Source: Paenibacillus contaminans
Lineage (GTDB): Bacteria > Bacillota > Bacilli > Paenibacillales > NBRC-103111
DNA: 64,000 nt
Direction: 5' to 3'
Assembly: GCF_003285015.1 (NCBI RefSeq)
Contig: NZ_QMFB01000003.1
Coordinates: 434,001 to 498,000, forward strand
Made by a program: the position numbers and the translations under genes. Under the pieces are notes generated by a model that was not told the origin of the DNA, did not search any database, and was given only the letters and a program-made list of their open reading frames with translations. Shown here piece after piece: positions 25,449 through 33,860 of this stretch; position 1 is the stretch's first letter, and each line of letters begins with the position of its first letter.

Positions 25449-26281
25449 CGATTTCCCTCCATCCAGTCGCGCATCTCGTTCAACATGGCGGAAAGCGAAG
25501 GGACAGCGTGGGCTTGGGCTTCATCGAGACGCGTATTTCGAAGCGTACGGTCGAGCCGCAGGACATCGTCCGGCACGATCGTCACGTCTTCCTTGCCGAA
25601 CGTTTGCTGAAACATGCGAAGCAGCTCGTATTTGCTTGCTTTCTCCGGAGCCGTAAGATGGTAAAGCCCCGACACGTCGTTCTCGATCATCCATATAGCC
25701 GATTTAGCAAGCTGAAGCGTTGTAACGCCGTTCCAAATGGAATGCGTGTAGCCTTTAACGACGCCTTCCTGCTTCATGAACCATGCGAACAGCCCGATTC
25801 CGCTCTCGCGGATTTCCGGGCCGATGATCGAGGTGCGAATCGTCAAGTGCAGCGGACTTCGCACCTCTCCCATCGCTTTACTTCGTGCATAAACGGATGT
25901 TCCATCAGGCAAATCGCTTTCCTCGTAGTCGCCCTTCTCCCCCGAAAATACGCAATCGGTGCTGATATGAACGAGCTTCGCGCCCGCCCGCTCCGAGATC
26001 CGTCGCAAATGATGCGGAAGAAGACCGTTCACGTAAAATGCCGTTTCTTCGTTTCTTGCCGCATGATCGTTCAAAATCCCGATCGCATTAATGACCGCAT
26101 CCGGTCTTATTCGTTCGATCAGCCGTTCGATGCCGGGCAAGTCGGCCGCATCCCATAAAAACCCTTGCGGATCATCTGTATCTCTCGCCGTGAAAGCCAC
26201 CTCGTGACCGGTTCTGTGCTTCAAATAATCGACAAGCATATGACCGGCCATTCCCTTTCCGCCCAATACGAGTATTCTCAT
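25445..26281 (-). CDS. RmlD-like NDP-sugar reductase for a 6-deoxy-L-HexNAc
   Basis: A 278-residue RmlD-type protein: LVLGGKGMAGHMLVDYL, the FSGEKGDYEESDLPDGTSVYARSK stretch with catalytic Tyr and Lys, then RTSIIG. It lies between the UDP-GlcNAc 4,6-dehydratase/5-epimerase and a dehydrogenase gene. It lacks the C-terminal cupin of CapF/WbjC, so by layout it resembles WbvR, which reduces the 4-keto intermediate to UDP-L-RhaNAc. The product could therefore be L-RhaNAc and, after the 2-epimerase, L-QuiNAc, rather than L-FucNAc. The start and stop overlap both neighbours by four bases. Confidence 0.82.
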   Translation of the reverse strand: MRILVLGGKGMAGHMLVDYLKHRTGHEVAFTARDTDDPQGFLWDAADLPGIERLIERIRPDAVINAIGILNDHAARNEETAFYVNGLLPHHLRRISERAGAKLVHISTDCVFSGEKGDYEESDLPDGTSVYARSKAMGEVRSPLHLTIRTSIIGPEIRESGIGLFAWFMKQEGVVKGYTHSIWNGVTTLQLAKSAIWMIENDVSGLYHLTAPEKASKYELLRMFQQTFGKEDVTIVPDDVLRLDRTLRNTRLDEAQAHAVPSLSAMLNEMRDWMEGNR

Positions 26282-27264
26282 GGCAAAAACCTGCCTTTGA
26301 CTAGAAGCCGGCGAATCTCTTCCTTATTCATCAACCCTTCGTTCGAGCTGTAGTTCAGCATCCCTGCGGAGGGATAATCGGCATAAGCCTGCCTTAAGCC
26401 CGGGATTTCCAGCGTCGGCAGAATAACTAAATATTGGCTGTCATAAGCGATCGTATTCGGACTTTCATATTCGGAATATAAAATTTCATGTATTTTTTCT
26501 CCCGGACGTACGCCCAGCTCCTTAATCGTTACGTGTTTCCGCCCGAGCGCCTCGATCAGCACCTCGGCGAGGTCTAAGATTTTACAGGTCGGCATCATCA
26601 TGACGAAAATTTCACCGCCCAAACTTTCCTCCGAAGCCTTGAACAGCAGCTCGATCGCATCCTCCAGCGTCAGGAAGAAGCGGGTCATCTCCGTATCCGT
26701 AATGCCGATTTCATTTTTCTCCCGAATTTGCTTCAAGAAAATATGAATGACGCTTCCGTTCGTGCCAAGCACGTTGCCGCCTCGCACACAAACGAATTTC
26801 GTTTCGGACTTCAGCAGATTGGCGTGCACGATCAGCTTTTCTCCGATCGCCTTCGTCATGCCGTAAAAGTTCGACGGGTTAGCGGCTTTGTCCGTCGAAA
26901 TGTAAATCACTTTTTTCACCTTGTTCTCGATGGCCGCCTCGATGACATTTTGTGTTCCGGTGACGTTGGTCTTAAGGGCCTCCAAAGGCTGATCTTCGCA
27001 AACCGGTACATGCTTCAGCGCAGCGAGATGATAAAAATAATCCGCTCCCTCACTGGCCGCGACAAGCGCCTCCTTATCCCGGATATCCCCGATGCAGAAC
27101 CGCAGCCGAGGATCGTCGAAGGCCCGCTTCATAGCCACTTGGCTCGTTTCGTTGCGGGAAAACACGACGATTTCCTTCGGGTTTTTGTAGAGGAGCTGTT
27201 TCACCAGCTCATGTCCCCAAGAACCTGTCCCCCCAGTGACAAAAAAAGTGCTGTTTGTGAACAT
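26278..27264 (-). CDS. UDP-GlcNAc 4,6-dehydratase/5-epimerase (CapE/WbjB family)
   Basis: A 328-residue short-chain dehydrogenase of the inverting dehydratase type: FVTGGTGSWGHELVKQLL, FSRNETSQVAMKR, AALKHVPVCEDQP, STDKAANPSNFYGMTKAIGEKL and RGGNVLGTNGSVI. These enzymes convert UDP-GlcNAc to UDP-2-acetamido-2,6-dideoxy-beta-L-arabino-hexos-4-ulose, the shared first intermediate of L-FucNAc, L-RhaNAc and L-QuiNAc synthesis. The reductase and 2-epimerase on either side complete the three-step set. Confidence 0.92.
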   Translation of the reverse strand: MFTNSTFFVTGGTGSWGHELVKQLLYKNPKEIVVFSRNETSQVAMKRAFDDPRLRFCIGDIRDKEALVAASEGADYFYHLAALKHVPVCEDQPLEALKTNVTGTQNVIEAAIENKVKKVIYISTDKAANPSNFYGMTKAIGEKLIVHANLLKSETKFVCVRGGNVLGTNGSVIHIFLKQIREKNEIGITDTEMTRFFLTLEDAIELLFKASEESLGGEIFVMMMPTCKILDLAEVLIEALGRKHVTIKELGVRPGEKIHEILYSEYESPNTIAYDSQYLVILPTLEIPGLRQAYADYPSAGMLNYSSNEGLMNKEEIRRLLVKGRFLP

Positions 27265-27285
27265 TCGCTTTACCCTCCTACTGTC

Positions 27286-28374
27286 TTACCTTCGTATTTG
27301 CCCGCTCAGAAATTTGACGACCTTGGCGGAAACATCCGTATCCAAATATCCTTCCGGACATACCCAATCGGCCGGCATCGACAGCATCGCGTCAACAGCC
27401 TTGGCAATTCTGTCCGCTTCTACGCCGGAAACGACGTTGCTGCCGCAATCGACCGTTTCGGGACGTTCCGTGCTGTTGCGGATCGTTACCGTCGGTACAT
27501 GGAAGATGCAGCACTCCTCCTGAACCGTACCGCTGTCCGTCAAGGCGCAGCAAGCGTTCTTCTCGAGCGTAACGAAGTCGAAAAAACCGAACGGCTCGTA
27601 GCATTCGACGAGCGGATGAAGCGTCAGCGATGGGTCGCCTTCCAGTCTGGATCGCGTTCGCGGGTGCAGACTGCATATCATCCGTCTTCCGTATTTCGCG
27701 GCTACCCGATTCAGCCCGTCTACGATCGCCTTCAAATGAACCGGATTGTCTACGTTCTCCGCGCGGTGCACCGTTACGACGAAGTAAGGCTCCCGCTCCA
27801 GCTGCAGTCGTTCCAGAATCGCGCTTTTTGCAATTTCTTCGTCAAAATGCCGCAGCACCTCGAAAATCGGATTTCCCGTCTCGACTATGCAAGCGTTCGA
27901 GATGCCTTCCCTAAGCAGATTTTGTTTGCTTTGCGGGGTGTAGGGCATGTTTATGCTTGCGATCGCATCGATGACACGGCGGTTTTTCTCTTCGGGCACC
28001 GTCCAGTCGTAACAGCGATTGCCGGCTTCCATATGAACGACCGGAATACCCATTCGTTCGGCTACTATCGCGCTTAGCGCGCTGTTCGTATCGCCAAGCA
28101 CGAGCACCTTATCCGGCTTTGCCGCCTGCAGAATGCGCTCGGTTTCGCTGAACAAAACCGACAGCTGCCCGCCAAGCGAAAGCTGTTTGTTCGCAAGTAT
28201 ATAATCCGGCTGTCGCACGTTTAATTCGCGGAAAAACACTTCGCTTAGCGAAGGGACGAAATTTTGCCCCGTAAAAACGAGCGTATGCGAATCGGCATAC
28301 AAATCGAGCTTGCGAATCACTAAACTAAGCCTGATGATTTCAGGCCGCGTACCGAGAATCGTCACGATATTCAT
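27286..28374 (-). CDS. UDP-HexNAc 2-epimerase (WecB/CapG family)
   Basis: A 362-residue non-hydrolysing 2-epimerase: MNIVTILGTRPEIIRLSLVI, VLVLGDTNSALSAIVAERMGIPVVHMEAGNRC, VPEEKNRRVIDAIA, HRAENVDNP and LTDSGTVQEECCIFHVPTVTIRNSTERPE, with the expected catalytic Asp, Glu and His motifs. It inverts C2 of the UDP-6-deoxy-HexNAc made by the two genes downstream. The ATG at 28372-28374 has GGAG nine bases upstream; a start five codons earlier is less likely. Confidence 0.92.
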   Translation of the reverse strand: MNIVTILGTRPEIIRLSLVIRKLDLYADSHTLVFTGQNFVPSLSEVFFRELNVRQPDYILANKQLSLGGQLSVLFSETERILQAAKPDKVLVLGDTNSALSAIVAERMGIPVVHMEAGNRCYDWTVPEEKNRRVIDAIASINMPYTPQSKQNLLREGISNACIVETGNPIFEVLRHFDEEIAKSAILERLQLEREPYFVVTVHRAENVDNPVHLKAIVDGLNRVAAKYGRRMICSLHPRTRSRLEGDPSLTLHPLVECYEPFGFFDFVTLEKNACCALTDSGTVQEECCIFHVPTVTIRNSTERPETVDCGSNVVSGVEADRIAKAVDAMLSMPADWVCPEGYLDTDVSAKVVKFLSGQIRR

Positions 28375-28442
28375 GAACGTTCGCTCCATTCGTTAAACTC
28401 CGTTCCTGCGGCAGCCCTCTCCCTTCGATCAGACGGAAGCAG

Positions 28443-30242
28443 CTACAGCCGAATCGGTTTGCCGAGCCCGAAAGAGGCGAATTCGACTTCGGCAAGCGCA
28501 ACGATTCTGTCGTATCGCAGCAGAAACGAATATAGCGCCTGCTCGCTCTCAACCGGACGCAGCTTCTGTCTTTCCGCGTAATATAAGCTGCCGTCAGCTG
28601 AAGCGTACAGCTCATAATCGATCAGCACGCCGCTTTGGAATCGCCGGTCGTCGATCGGCTCGCCTTCCTTGAAAATGTGCAAGTACGGGTCTGGCACGCG
28701 AAGCGCTTCGCCGGCCGCCCGTTCGATTTGCTTCAACAGCCCGGACGATTCAATTTTATGGCGAATTCCTTCGCTGACGACGTAGACTCCGTCCGAAGCC
28801 GCCACGAGCATATGCCTCGGCGCATCGGCCGGCAGCAGGCTTTCGCAGCATACGGGCCGGCCGGTCGGAAATCGTGTCAGTATGGCATGGTCCGCAACGA
28901 CGACGCGATTCCAGCCGTATCCGAAAAAGTACAGCGATTGCTCGCTGGCGAACGGACGCTTCTTGCCGTCTTCCAGCAAGAAGAGCGCGTTCGAATCCGC
29001 CATGAGCACGATTCCGTTCGGCCAATCGAGCGGCGGCAGCGCTTCTCTTGCCTTTTTGACCTCATTCGCCCATTGGACGATGCGGTTTATAATGTCCGCG
29101 AGCCGTTCGCGGTAAGCCGCAATGCCGAAGTGGCGGGTCGCATTCGCTTTGCTCGTTTCCCCTACCGCTTGCCGGTAAGCTGTGTCTGCGGCCAAAATGC
29201 CGACGATTCTGGCAAGGGCGGCGGCGTCGCCTTTGGGCGCGAGATGATTGCCGTTCCCCGTCATCGTAAGCAGCTCGGCCAGACCGCCCGACGAATAAGC
29301 GGCGACCGCTTTTTCGAACATCATGCCTTCAAGGGCTGTCATCCCGAATCCTTCGTCGACCAAGCTGGGCATGACCAGCACATCTATGGCAGGCAGCACC
29401 GCTTCGATTTTTTTCGTAAACGGCGCGACGAAGAAACGCTGCGCCGCGCCCGATAGCCGCACATGGTGCATGCAAGCGTCATAGTATCCGCGTTCGGTCG
29501 GATTGCCGACGATCAGGAAACGTGCCGCAGGCAGCGACTGGCTTAGTACCGTCGACATGAAAATGAAATGCTCCAGCCCTTTCTTCGGAACAAGGTCGGC
29601 AGCGATGAACGCGACGAGCGGGTTGCCCTCGGTCAGCCGCAAGTTGTCCCGAAGCGTCTTCCGGTAAACGGCGTTTGTGCCGCTCCGGACGGTACCGTTC
29701 CAGGCCGGGTACAGGACGTTCGTTTTGTACGACAACCCGTACCTGAGATACGGAGCGAGCATGGTATGGCTGATGCCTACGATCAGATCGGAATGCTGGT
29801 TCATGAACGCGACGGCGTCGTTCGTGTATTCGTTCTCCAGCAGCATCTCGGTCACAAGCCATATGACGGAAATGCCGAGCCGTCTCGCGGCGACGGCCGG
29901 AACCGGATTGACACATGTGACGGCTACGACAACATCCGGCTGTCGAATGTGCATGATATCAATCAGCGGATTGACATAGCCGGCGACAAGAACCTGCTCC
30001 AGCTTCGCCTGCGTAAGCTGCTGAGGCTCCCAGAGCGCTTCCGTAATCGGATAATGCTGAACGATGACATCGATGCCGATTTTGCGCGCTTCGCCGGATA
30101 AAATCCCTTCGTTCGGCACGACCAATATGCAGTCGTGTATCCGCTTCAGCTCTCCTAGGAGGAAGAGCAGAAGCTTCTCCGCACCGGTTATATGATCGGT
30201 GTAGCAAATGTGAGAAAACAACATGATTTTTCTTCGGGACAC
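28443..30242 (-). CDS. GT4 glycosyltransferase with C-terminal triple repeat module
   Basis: Residues 1-400 are a family 4 GT-B enzyme: HITGAEKLLLFLLGEL, LVAFIAADLVPKKGLEHFI, FLIVGNPTERG and VMPSLVDEGFGMTALEGMMFEKAV. Residues 410-599 carry the same three-unit module that ends the GT2 enzyme at 19180-20580 (units at 410-477, 478-543 and 544-599; compare GSLYYAERQKLRPVES with GGLYYSEGLELREIAD). Sharing one tail on two different glycosyltransferase folds suggests a common partner or polymer. It starts with GTG after AGGAGGTG, and a 68-base gap separates it from the 2-epimerase gene. Confidence 0.88.
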   Translation of the reverse strand: MSRRKIMLFSHICYTDHITGAEKLLLFLLGELKRIHDCILVVPNEGILSGEARKIGIDVIVQHYPITEALWEPQQLTQAKLEQVLVAGYVNPLIDIMHIRQPDVVVAVTCVNPVPAVAARRLGISVIWLVTEMLLENEYTNDAVAFMNQHSDLIVGISHTMLAPYLRYGLSYKTNVLYPAWNGTVRSGTNAVYRKTLRDNLRLTEGNPLVAFIAADLVPKKGLEHFIFMSTVLSQSLPAARFLIVGNPTERGYYDACMHHVRLSGAAQRFFVAPFTKKIEAVLPAIDVLVMPSLVDEGFGMTALEGMMFEKAVAAYSSGGLAELLTMTGNGNHLAPKGDAAALARIVGILAADTAYRQAVGETSKANATRHFGIAAYRERLADIINRIVQWANEVKKAREALPPLDWPNGIVLMADSNALFLLEDGKKRPFASEQSLYFFGYGWNRVVVADHAILTRFPTGRPVCCESLLPADAPRHMLVAASDGVYVVSEGIRHKIESSGLLKQIERAAGEALRVPDPYLHIFKEGEPIDDRRFQSGVLIDYELYASADGSLYYAERQKLRPVESEQALYSFLLRYDRIVALAEVEFASFGLGKPIRL

Positions 30243-30279
30243 GGGATCGACACCTCCTGTCGGGATTGAAAGCCGGATA

Positions 30280-30495
30280 TTACCCCATGCCTGCCTGATA
30301 ACCTTGCGCGGCGCCTACCGGAAAGCCGGCATTATAACCTTCATGGAAACCTCGCTGGTAAGGTGTAAGCAGCCGGGAACGACGCTTGGCGAGCCGCCGG
30401 CCTCCCTTTCTCCCTTTACGTCCCGCCTTGCCTTTCCTTTTCCCGATTGCCCGGCCGGCCGGACGCGGAATTCTCCTGTTCCGTACGGTTTTCAT
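30280..30495 (-). CDS. Small basic Gly/Tyr-tag protein
   Basis: 71 residues. The first 42 are almost entirely Arg, Lys, Gly and Pro (GKRKGKAGRKGRKGGRR); the rest is YQRGFHEGYNAGFPVGAAQGYQAGMG, a Tyr/Phe plus every-fourth-Gly pattern. The two CgeB-like proteins upstream start with the same arrangement, a basic arm then GYREGINDGNYFGE or GYQSGWSEGHHYG. Its ATG overlaps the upstream stop by four bases, so it is a real, coupled gene. I infer a stand-alone version of a spore-surface or polymer-binding tag. No known family is recognised. Confidence 0.65.
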   Translation of the reverse strand: MKTVRNRRIPRPAGRAIGKRKGKAGRKGRKGGRRLAKRRSRLLTPYQRGFHEGYNAGFPVGAAQGYQAGMG

Positions 30496-31826
30496 GCATA
30501 CCCTCCTTCTTCTTTGCCGGCCGGCACTTCCGTTCCATCCGGCTCGCCCTCCGGTATTTGCACTTCTTTTTCCAGCTCTACATGTTTCGGCATCATTTGT
30601 TCCAGATCGACGTATTCGGGCTCGGCGAGCGGCACGAACTTGTGCGGAAATATGATTTTGAAAATCGCACGCAGCCGCTTCGGATACGTATGCTCGAGCA
30701 GCGTTCGCCGCAGCCCGCGCAGCGAGATATTTTTCCGCTCCCGTTCATGCGTCAAATAATGGTTCATCTTCTCGACGAAATCATGCGGGGAGTCATACGT
30801 CACGATTTCTTCCCCCGGCCGGTACATCGTGCTTAGGTCGCTCCGGATATCCGTTAGCTGGAAAGCTCCGCAAGCGGCGATTTCGAACGTTCTGGGATTT
30901 ACCGACTGCGCCGGAATCCGCCTGCGGTTGCTGTTCCAAGAATCGTCCGTTGCGGAACGGTGAATGTTAATGACGATCTTCGAGCCGAAATAATGGCGCG
31001 CCGTCTCGAGCGGTCCCATCCAGGCCTTCGTGTTGATTTGCGAAGCAAGCTTTCGGTAAGATTTGAGCCGCTGCCACCACCATCCGGAAATCAGCACCCG
31101 CTTTCTGGCAAGCGCACCGGACACCTGATCCATAAAGTGGACCCGGTTCCAGAACGCCGAGCCGATGAAGCTGACGTCCTTGCGGTAGTTCGGTGCGATC
31201 GGCAGCGGCCGGTAAACGACCGGATGGGCCGCAAGCGGCATATGATGTACGCTTGAATGGCCGAGCTTCCTGTAAAAATCGACGCAGCCGACATCCTGCG
31301 TAAACACGTAATCATAGTGGGCGGCAAGTCGCGGCGTTAAATCGGAATAATACGGATCGTCCGTGAACCATATGGCCGTTGGAATGCCCTCCGCCCGGAT
31401 GGCTCTTATGTGCTCCGGAGAAAACTCCATGCCTTCCAGCACCAGTACGAGATCCGGACGGATTTGTCTGGCTGCCGCGACCGCGTTGGCGTTCGGCGAA
31501 ACGACGTGCCGGGCGGTTACCACTTCCGATAACGCCTGAATGACGCCTTCGTCAAGCGGCGAATACGGAAACCCTTTGCCGGACGTTACGTACAGCACCT
31601 TCAGATCGATCCGGGGCGAATGATCCTTCGGAATTTTGGCGATGACCGCATTGCATTCTCCGAAGTAGTTACCGTCGTTTATGCCTTCTCTATAGCCGTC
31701 CGCCCTCCCGCGGCTCCAACTTCCGCCCGCGGCTTTCCGGCGCGGTCCCGCCGTACGTTTGGTCGCCCTTCTTTTAACCAAGGGAGCGCTCCCTCTTCTT
31801 ATTTTGGTGGCCGGTTTGCTGTTCAT
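30492..31826 (-). CDS. CgeB-like spore glycosyltransferase, copy 2
   Basis: About 444 residues: a basic N-terminal arm, the GRADGYREGINDGNYFGE tag, a DUF3880-type N-domain (LKVLYVTSGKGFPYSPLDEG, PDLVLVLEGMEF, PTAIWFTDDPYYSD), and the GT-B C-domain with VNIHRSATDDSWNSNRR, VNPRTFEIAACGAFQLTD and MYRPGEEIVTYDS. CgeB of B. subtilis is a sigma-K/GerE-controlled protein of the outermost spore layer. The start at 31824-31826 follows GGAGG by eight bases and overlaps the previous stop; earlier in-frame codons lie inside the upstream gene. It has an acidic C-terminal extension. Confidence 0.85.
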   Translation of the reverse strand: MNSKPATKIRRGSAPLVKRRATKRTAGPRRKAAGGSWSRGRADGYREGINDGNYFGECNAVIAKIPKDHSPRIDLKVLYVTSGKGFPYSPLDEGVIQALSEVVTARHVVSPNANAVAAARQIRPDLVLVLEGMEFSPEHIRAIRAEGIPTAIWFTDDPYYSDLTPRLAAHYDYVFTQDVGCVDFYRKLGHSSVHHMPLAAHPVVYRPLPIAPNYRKDVSFIGSAFWNRVHFMDQVSGALARKRVLISGWWWQRLKSYRKLASQINTKAWMGPLETARHYFGSKIVINIHRSATDDSWNSNRRRIPAQSVNPRTFEIAACGAFQLTDIRSDLSTMYRPGEEIVTYDSPHDFVEKMNHYLTHERERKNISLRGLRRTLLEHTYPKRLRAIFKIIFPHKFVPLAEPEYVDLEQMMPKHVELEKEVQIPEGEPDGTEVPAGKEEGGYA

Positions 31827-33061
31827 GTCTCTTCCCTCCCAAGCGATTGATCGTCCGCTCCTTGCCCGTCCGAAACCGTTTCGGAGCCATTCCCCCAAGA
31901 CGGCCCGCCGGAACGAGGTCCGGGCTCGACAGCCGGAGGAGCAAACGCCGGCTTCCTTTTATTGGCGAGCAAACTTCCCGCTCCCATCGTCGTCACGAGC
32001 AATGTGTGCAGTCTGCGCCTATAGGTATGCTCGGCGATCGTCCGGTGAAGCGCCCTGGCCGCAATGGCCCGCCGCTGATCCTCGTGCCGCAAATAATGTT
32101 CGATCTTGGCCGCCAATTCGCCGGGCGTCGAAAACGTTTCGATTTCTTGCCCAGGGATGTAGAAGTTCGTCAGATCGCTTCGGACGTCGGTAATTTGGAG
32201 GGTGCCGCACGCGGCGATTTCGAAGGTTCGCGGGTTCACCGACAATCCGAGCAGCCGTCTGCTGTTCCGGTTATGCTGCGCATCGTCATGCGAACGATGG
32301 ATGTTGATGACGATTTTGGAACCGACGTAGTAGTTGACCGTTTCCGCCAGCTGCGTCCAAGCTACGATTTTGGGCGCAAGTCTTCTGTAGCTCTGCAGCC
32401 TTCTCCATAATCCTCCCGCTATGAACGTATCTTTGCGAGCCAGGTAAGGGGCGATTTGGTCGATCGTGCGGATTCGGTTCCAGAAACCGGTGCCGATAAA
32501 GCTTATTTCCTTGCGAAAATGTAACGGCACTTGGCGCGGATGAAAGATTTTGCGGCTTGCGGCGAGCGGCAGATGATGCACCTGCGCGCAGCCCAGCTGC
32601 CGATAGAACGGCACGCAGCTTAATTCATGCGTGAACACATAATCGAAATGGCGCGCGATCATTGCCGATTTGTCCGTAAAATACGGATCGTCGACGAACC
32701 AGACGGCAACCGGGATGCCCAGGGCGCGAATCGCGTCGACGACCGCCGGACCGATCAGATGAATCCCGTTTAGGACGAGTACGAGATCCGGGCGAAGTTG
32801 TGCGATTTTGGCAACCGGATTATCGTACGGCAAACACCGTGAAAACTTGGTGACGAGGCCGCTAAGCGATTCGATAATGCCGTCGTTGACGCCGAACATC
32901 ACTTCCTCGATATAAGCGACATGCAGGTCGAACAAGACGCCTTCCGGCTCGGCGTGTTTTGCGGTTATCGCTTGGCAAACCCCGTAATGATGGCCTTCGC
33001 TCCATCCGGATTGATAACCGGCAGCTCGGCCTAGCGCCCGGGATCTTTTCGGTTTGGGCAT
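31823..33061 (-). CDS. CgeB-like spore glycosyltransferase, copy 1
   Basis: A 412-residue paralogue of the gene downstream. It has a short basic start (MPKPKRSRALGR), the tag AAGYQSGWSEGHHYGVC, then the N-domain (PDLVLVLNGIHLIG, PVAVWFVDDPYFTD) and the GT-B C-domain (VNIHRSHDDAQHNRNSRR, LSVNPRTFEIAACGTLQITD, YIPGQEIETFS). About 45 C-terminal residues form a variable low-complexity tail. It has a strong TAGGAGG site. The CgeB pair, the tag protein and the operon next to the fibre gene point to glycosylation of the spore crust. Confidence 0.85.
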   Translation of the reverse strand: MPKPKRSRALGRAAGYQSGWSEGHHYGVCQAITAKHAEPEGVLFDLHVAYIEEVMFGVNDGIIESLSGLVTKFSRCLPYDNPVAKIAQLRPDLVLVLNGIHLIGPAVVDAIRALGIPVAVWFVDDPYFTDKSAMIARHFDYVFTHELSCVPFYRQLGCAQVHHLPLAASRKIFHPRQVPLHFRKEISFIGTGFWNRIRTIDQIAPYLARKDTFIAGGLWRRLQSYRRLAPKIVAWTQLAETVNYYVGSKIVINIHRSHDDAQHNRNSRRLLGLSVNPRTFEIAACGTLQITDVRSDLTNFYIPGQEIETFSTPGELAAKIEHYLRHEDQRRAIAARALHRTIAEHTYRRRLHTLLVTTMGAGSLLANKRKPAFAPPAVEPGPRSGGPSWGNGSETVSDGQGADDQSLGREET

Positions 33062-33073
33062 ACTGGAACCCTC

Positions 33074-33802
33074 CTAGTCCTCTTTCGTTCCGCTGCCCGC
33101 CATGAACGCCGACGCCTCCGCCAGCGAATCGAACGTTCCGGCGTCGGTCCACCAGCCGTCCAATACGGAATAAGTAAGATTGCCGGTCCGGGCGAACGCA
33201 TTGTTGACATCCGTTATTTCCATCTCCCCGCGGGCGGACGGCTTGATTTTGCGGATGATCTCGAACACCGACGAATCATATAGGTAAATGCCGGTGACAC
33301 AGTAGTCGCTGGAGGGAACGGCAGGTTTTTCCTCGATATGTCTGATTTTTCCGTTCTCGATATGAGGAACGCCGTAGCGCTCCGGATCGGGCACTTGTTT
33401 CAGAAGTACCATCGCGCCTTCCGGCTGCTCTGCGAAAGCCTGGATGTAACCGGAAAGCTTCGCCTCGAACAAATTGTCGCCGAGCATGACGACGAATTTT
33501 TCCTTTTGCGGGATGAACGACTCCGCCGCCGAAAGCGCCTGTGCGATGCCGCCCGCCTCGTCTTGAATCCGGTAGGTCAGGCTTACCCCCCATTCGCCGC
33601 CGCTGCCAAGCAGTTCCATGAACAAGCCCGCAGACTGCTTTCCGGTCACGATCATCACGTCGCGAATGCCCGCTTCACGAAACTTGCCGACGCCGTATAG
33701 AATCATCGGAAGCTTTCCTACGGGAAGCAGATGCTTGTTGACGATCTTTGTCAGCGGATAAAGTCTCGTGCCGGTACCTCCCGCCAAGATGATTCCTTTC
33801 AT
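33074..33802 (-). CDS. RmlA-like sugar-1-phosphate nucleotidyltransferase
   Basis: About 242 residues: MKGIILAGGTGTRLYPLTK is the nucleotide-binding signature. VNKHLLPVGKLPMILYGV, VMLGDNLFE (metal Asp), VPDPERYGVPHIENGKI and HIEEKP follow, as in glucose-1-phosphate thymidylyltransferases. It is of the short SpsI-like type without the extra C-terminal helices. It would make dTDP-glucose or another activated sugar; no rmlB/C partners lie in the operon. The start is set at MKGI with GGTGGGG upstream. Confidence 0.9.
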   Translation of the reverse strand: MKGIILAGGTGTRLYPLTKIVNKHLLPVGKLPMILYGVGKFREAGIRDVMIVTGKQSAGLFMELLGSGGEWGVSLTYRIQDEAGGIAQALSAAESFIPQKEKFVVMLGDNLFEAKLSGYIQAFAEQPEGAMVLLKQVPDPERYGVPHIENGKIRHIEEKPAVPSSDYCVTGIYLYDSSVFEIIRKIKPSARGEMEITDVNNAFARTGNLTYSVLDGWWTDAGTFDSLAEASAFMAGSGTKED

Positions 33803-33860
33803 CGTTTCCCCACCTTTCCCCATAATCCCCGCAAGATTCCTCGGACCTTGCCCGAGACGT

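Noticed and set aside
26728..28077. Long plus-strand open frame opposite the dehydratase and 2-epimerase genes
   Set aside because: It spans two convincing genes on the other strand and has shadow-like composition.
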